DNA of 64,000 nucleotides from Spirochaetota bacterium (GTDB lineage: Bacteria; Spirochaetota; UBA4802; JAGODF01), in assembly GCA_029974015.1 (NCBI GenBank), contig JARKUF010000022.1, forward strand, positions 143,205 to 207,204, given 5' to 3'. Position 1 is the first letter of the stretch. Each line of letters begins with the position of its first letter. The position numbers were made by a program, and so were the translations under genes. Positions 61,911 to 64,000 of this stretch are shown here, in pieces. Below the pieces are notes generated by a model. It was not told the DNA's origin and searched no databases. It saw only the letters and a list, made by a program, of their open reading frames with translations.

Positions 61911-63938
61911 ATGAGCATACGGTATAAACTGATAATCGTAATATCGGCGGTCATCCTCCTCACCGCCCTTCCCATTTCCCTCTTCCTCATTTCCCGGCAG
62001 GAGAGAGAGGATCTTCGGGACATCATCGCCAGGGGGGAGGCAATGTCGAAGATACTCTCCCAATCGGCTATGAATATAGTCCTCATGAACGAAGGGAATA
62101 TCATCTCCTCGCGGATTGACGGCAAGGAGATTATGGAAATCCTGAAGCCCTATGTTGAGCAGGGCATGGTGTACGCTGATACGGTACTCCTTTCCTCCAG
62201 CCGTGACCTGAACGGCACGGTCCTCGCCTCCCTGGGAAAAGGCGCGGTTTCGCGAGGAACCTCAGTAAAGGAAGGGAAAATTTCTACGAAGGAACTTGCT
62301 GAACTTCTGTCGGGGACGGCATACCGGGAGATTACGGACCCGCACGGCGCCGGCCGCTATCTCGAGATGGTATCGATAGCAAAACTACCGGAAGGAACTC
62401 CCTTCACCATCGGGAGGATAATCTTTTCCAGGGAAGATGTCCTGGCCCCCCTGCGGGAGATTCGGACCACCGTCGTGATGATAATCATCGCCCTCGTCCT
62501 TTTCGTGGCGGCCGTAGGTTTTGTCTTCGCCACATACATTTCCCGCCCCATTGAAAAGCTCATTTCCGGCGTGGAAAAGATCGAGGCCGGAGAACTCCGC
62601 CACGAGGTGGACATCACCGGGACGGACGAGCTTGGGCGCCTTGGGATTTCCTTTAACCGAATGGCGAAGATTCTCGACATGAAGATATCGGAACTCGAGT
62701 CCATGAACCGGAGGCTTACCCACCTGGACGCCATCAAAGACGAGTTCCTGGCCAACACGTCCCATGAGCTCCGAACGCCGATAAACGGCATCGTGGGTAT
62801 TGCCGAGTCCCTCTTGGAGGGGGCAGCCGGCAAGCTCGGCGAAGCTGCCCTGCACAATCTTTCCATGATCGTCAAAAGCGGCAGGCGCCTCACCTCCCTG
62901 GTAAACGATATCCTGGACCTTTCCCGGCTGAAAAACCACGATATCGAGCTGGTGCGAAAACCTGTGGACCTACACGCCGTGGTCCAGGTGGCGCTTTTGA
63001 TTGTCGCCCCCCAGTCGAAGCTGAAGGGCATTGCCGTGGAAAACCTCATCAGGTCCGGAGATTATATCATCAACGGCGACGAGGACCGCCTCCAGCAAAT
63101 ACTTCTTAACCTCGTGGACAATGCCGTCAAGTTCACGGACCATGGGAGCATCACCATCTCCGCGACGGCTTCGGGTAATGACAGCCCCATTGCGGTCCTC
63201 ATGGTGAAGGACACGGGTATAGGCATTCCCGCTAACCGCCGGGAGGCGGTCTTCGACTCCTTCGTCCAGGCCGATGGTACCATCGCGAGGCGCTTCGGTG
63301 GTACGGGACTGGGCCTTTCCATCACGAAGAAGCTTGTGGAACTCCACGGCGGTACGATTACCCTGGAATCAGAACAGGGCAAGGGAACGACCTTCAGAGT
63401 GGCCCTCCCCATCTTCGAGGGCGATGCCCCCACAGAAGAAGGATACATGTCCGGCTGTTTTGGAGGAGAGGCGGCTGCGAAGGATTACGCCATCTCCCTT
63501 GCGCCTGTCACCCCCCCTGTCACCCCCATTGAAGGCAGAGGCGCCATGGGGCTCATTCTCGTAGTGGACGATGAGCTCGTCAATCTTCAGGTGATGATTA
63601 ACCATCTCGGCCTGGCGGGATATGAAGTACGCGTCGTGAAAAGCGGCCGCGATGCCCTGGAACTCCTGGACGGGGGTTTAGCACCGGACCTGGTCCTTCT
63701 GGACATTATGATGCCGGTCATGACGGGATTCGAGGTGTGCCGCCGCATCCGCCAGACAAAATCGCTCCATGAGCTCCCGGTAATAATGCTCACGGCAAAA
63801 AACAGCCCCCTGGACATAGTGACGGGCTTTGAAACAGGGGCCAACGACTATATTTTTTTGGTGGAATGGCCATGTCGCCATGGCCAAGCCCCCGTTACGT
63901 CCGTACAAGCAGTTTTCCCGCATACGGCCGTCCCGTAG
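61911..63938 (+). CDS. Hybrid sensor histidine kinase with interrupted receiver domain
   Basis: The 675-residue membrane kinase has an N-terminal helix (about 7-27), a periplasmic sensor domain (about 30-185), a second helix (about 188-210) and HAMP. HisKA has His285 in NTSHELRTP. The HATPase has QILLNLVDNAVKF, VKDTGIGIP and FGGTGLGLSITKKL. A C-terminal receiver domain follows with ILVVDDE, the phospho-acceptor in LVLLDIMMPVMTG and VIMLTAKN. The receiver stops after GANDYI: the conserved Lys-Pro and last helix are replaced by a 27-residue unrelated tail (FLVEWPCRHGQAPV...). The last part may be damaged by an insertion or rearrangement near 63855. Confidence 0.85.
   Translation: MSIRYKLIIVISAVILLTALPISLFLISRQEREDLRDIIARGEAMSKILSQSAMNIVLMNEGNIISSRIDGKEIMEILKPYVEQGMVYADTVLLSSSRDLNGTVLASLGKGAVSRGTSVKEGKISTKELAELLSGTAYREITDPHGAGRYLEMVSIAKLPEGTPFTIGRIIFSREDVLAPLREIRTTVVMIIIALVLFVAAVGFVFATYISRPIEKLISGVEKIEAGELRHEVDITGTDELGRLGISFNRMAKILDMKISELESMNRRLTHLDAIKDEFLANTSHELRTPINGIVGIAESLLEGAAGKLGEAALHNLSMIVKSGRRLTSLVNDILDLSRLKNHDIELVRKPVDLHAVVQVALLIVAPQSKLKGIAVENLIRSGDYIINGDEDRLQQILLNLVDNAVKFTDHGSITISATASGNDSPIAVLMVKDTGIGIPANRREAVFDSFVQADGTIARRFGGTGLGLSITKKLVELHGGTITLESEQGKGTTFRVALPIFEGDAPTEEGYMSGCFGGEAAAKDYAISLAPVTPPVTPIEGRGAMGLILVVDDELVNLQVMINHLGLAGYEVRVVKSGRDALELLDGGLAPDLVLLDIMMPVMTGFEVCRRIRQTKSLHELPVIMLTAKNSPLDIVTGFETGANDYIFLVEWPCRHGQAPVTSVQAVFPHTAVP
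63867..63886. repeat. Inverted repeat at the receiver-domain break point
   Basis: TGGCCATG (63867-63874) and CATGGCCA (63879-63886) pair around TCGC. The repeat lies a few bases after homology to the receiver domain ends and could be the end of an inserted element. Confidence 0.4.
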
Positions 63939-64000
63939 ATTTCCCTTCACAGGGAACGTCAAAACAACGAGAGTTGAAGCTCATTTGGCTTTATCATGCA

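Noticed and set aside
1..64000. Search by eye for tRNA genes, rRNA, CRISPR arrays and complete insertion sequences
   Set aside because: No cloverleaf with a TTCRA-type loop, no regularly spaced direct repeats and no transposase frame was recognised. A covariance-model search would be needed to exclude tRNAs fully.

Overview
The window is about 64 kb of gene-dense bacterial chromosome (roughly 55 % GC by eye) with about 46 protein genes. I recognise no rRNA, tRNA, CRISPR array or complete insertion sequence. The cell was probably a Gram-negative heterotroph: it encodes PbpC with an alpha-2-macroglobulin, several exported beta-rich proteins, a lipoprotein with SBBP repeats and a large fatty-acid oxidation set. 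The ether-lipid genes, the SBBP lipoprotein and a small RHH-like protein remind me of Spirochaetota (Leptospira-like relatives). A deltaproteobacterial lineage is also possible. This assignment is inference.

Layout. 0-10.5 kb: an exported protein fragment; a DAHP synthase behind an aromatic-codon leader peptide and attenuator; a HAD phosphatase coupled to a tiny Cys-rich protein; a cNMP-binding PP2C phosphatase; CoaC; a patatin/Tim44-like pair; a cysteine synthase. 10.7-19 kb: alpha-2-macroglobulin and PbpC. 19-24.1 kb: a tightly overlapping five-gene operon (C39-like peptidase, RLAN/ATP-grasp ligase, GCS2 ligase, N-formylglutamate amidohydrolase-like protein, Dus). It looks like a peptide or amide metabolite pathway and is the best candidate for an uncharacterised system. 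24.5-29.4 kb: TauE permease, an SDR without its catalytic Tyr, a 7TM-PAS-LuxR regulator, an SBBP lipoprotein.

29.4-37 kb is AT-richer accessory DNA: M23 peptidase, zinc-binding small proteins, Fic protein, SWIM protein with SNF2 helicase. 37-44 kb: PGI/PMI isomerase, HtpX-like protease, cation ATPase, a B12-type radical SAM protein with a coiled-coil tail. 44-48.3 kb: a gntR-glpD-agpS operon that probably makes ether lipid precursors, with a FadR-like operator. 48.5-59 kb: a fatty-acid degradation regulon (thiolase, acyl-CoA synthetase and SCP2 protein on the minus strand; TetR, two acyl-CoA dehydrogenases, hydroxyacyl-CoA dehydrogenase and enoyl-CoA hydratase on the plus strand). One 14-bp palindrome occurs at both divergent promoters. 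59-64 kb: a GAF histidine kinase, a beta-rich/TPR exported protein, and a hybrid histidine kinase whose receiver domain breaks off near the window end.

A dispersed palindromic repeat of about 115 bp with MITE-like ends occurs at least five times between genes. Most start choices below rest on Shine-Dalgarno spacing or on overlap with the preceding gene.
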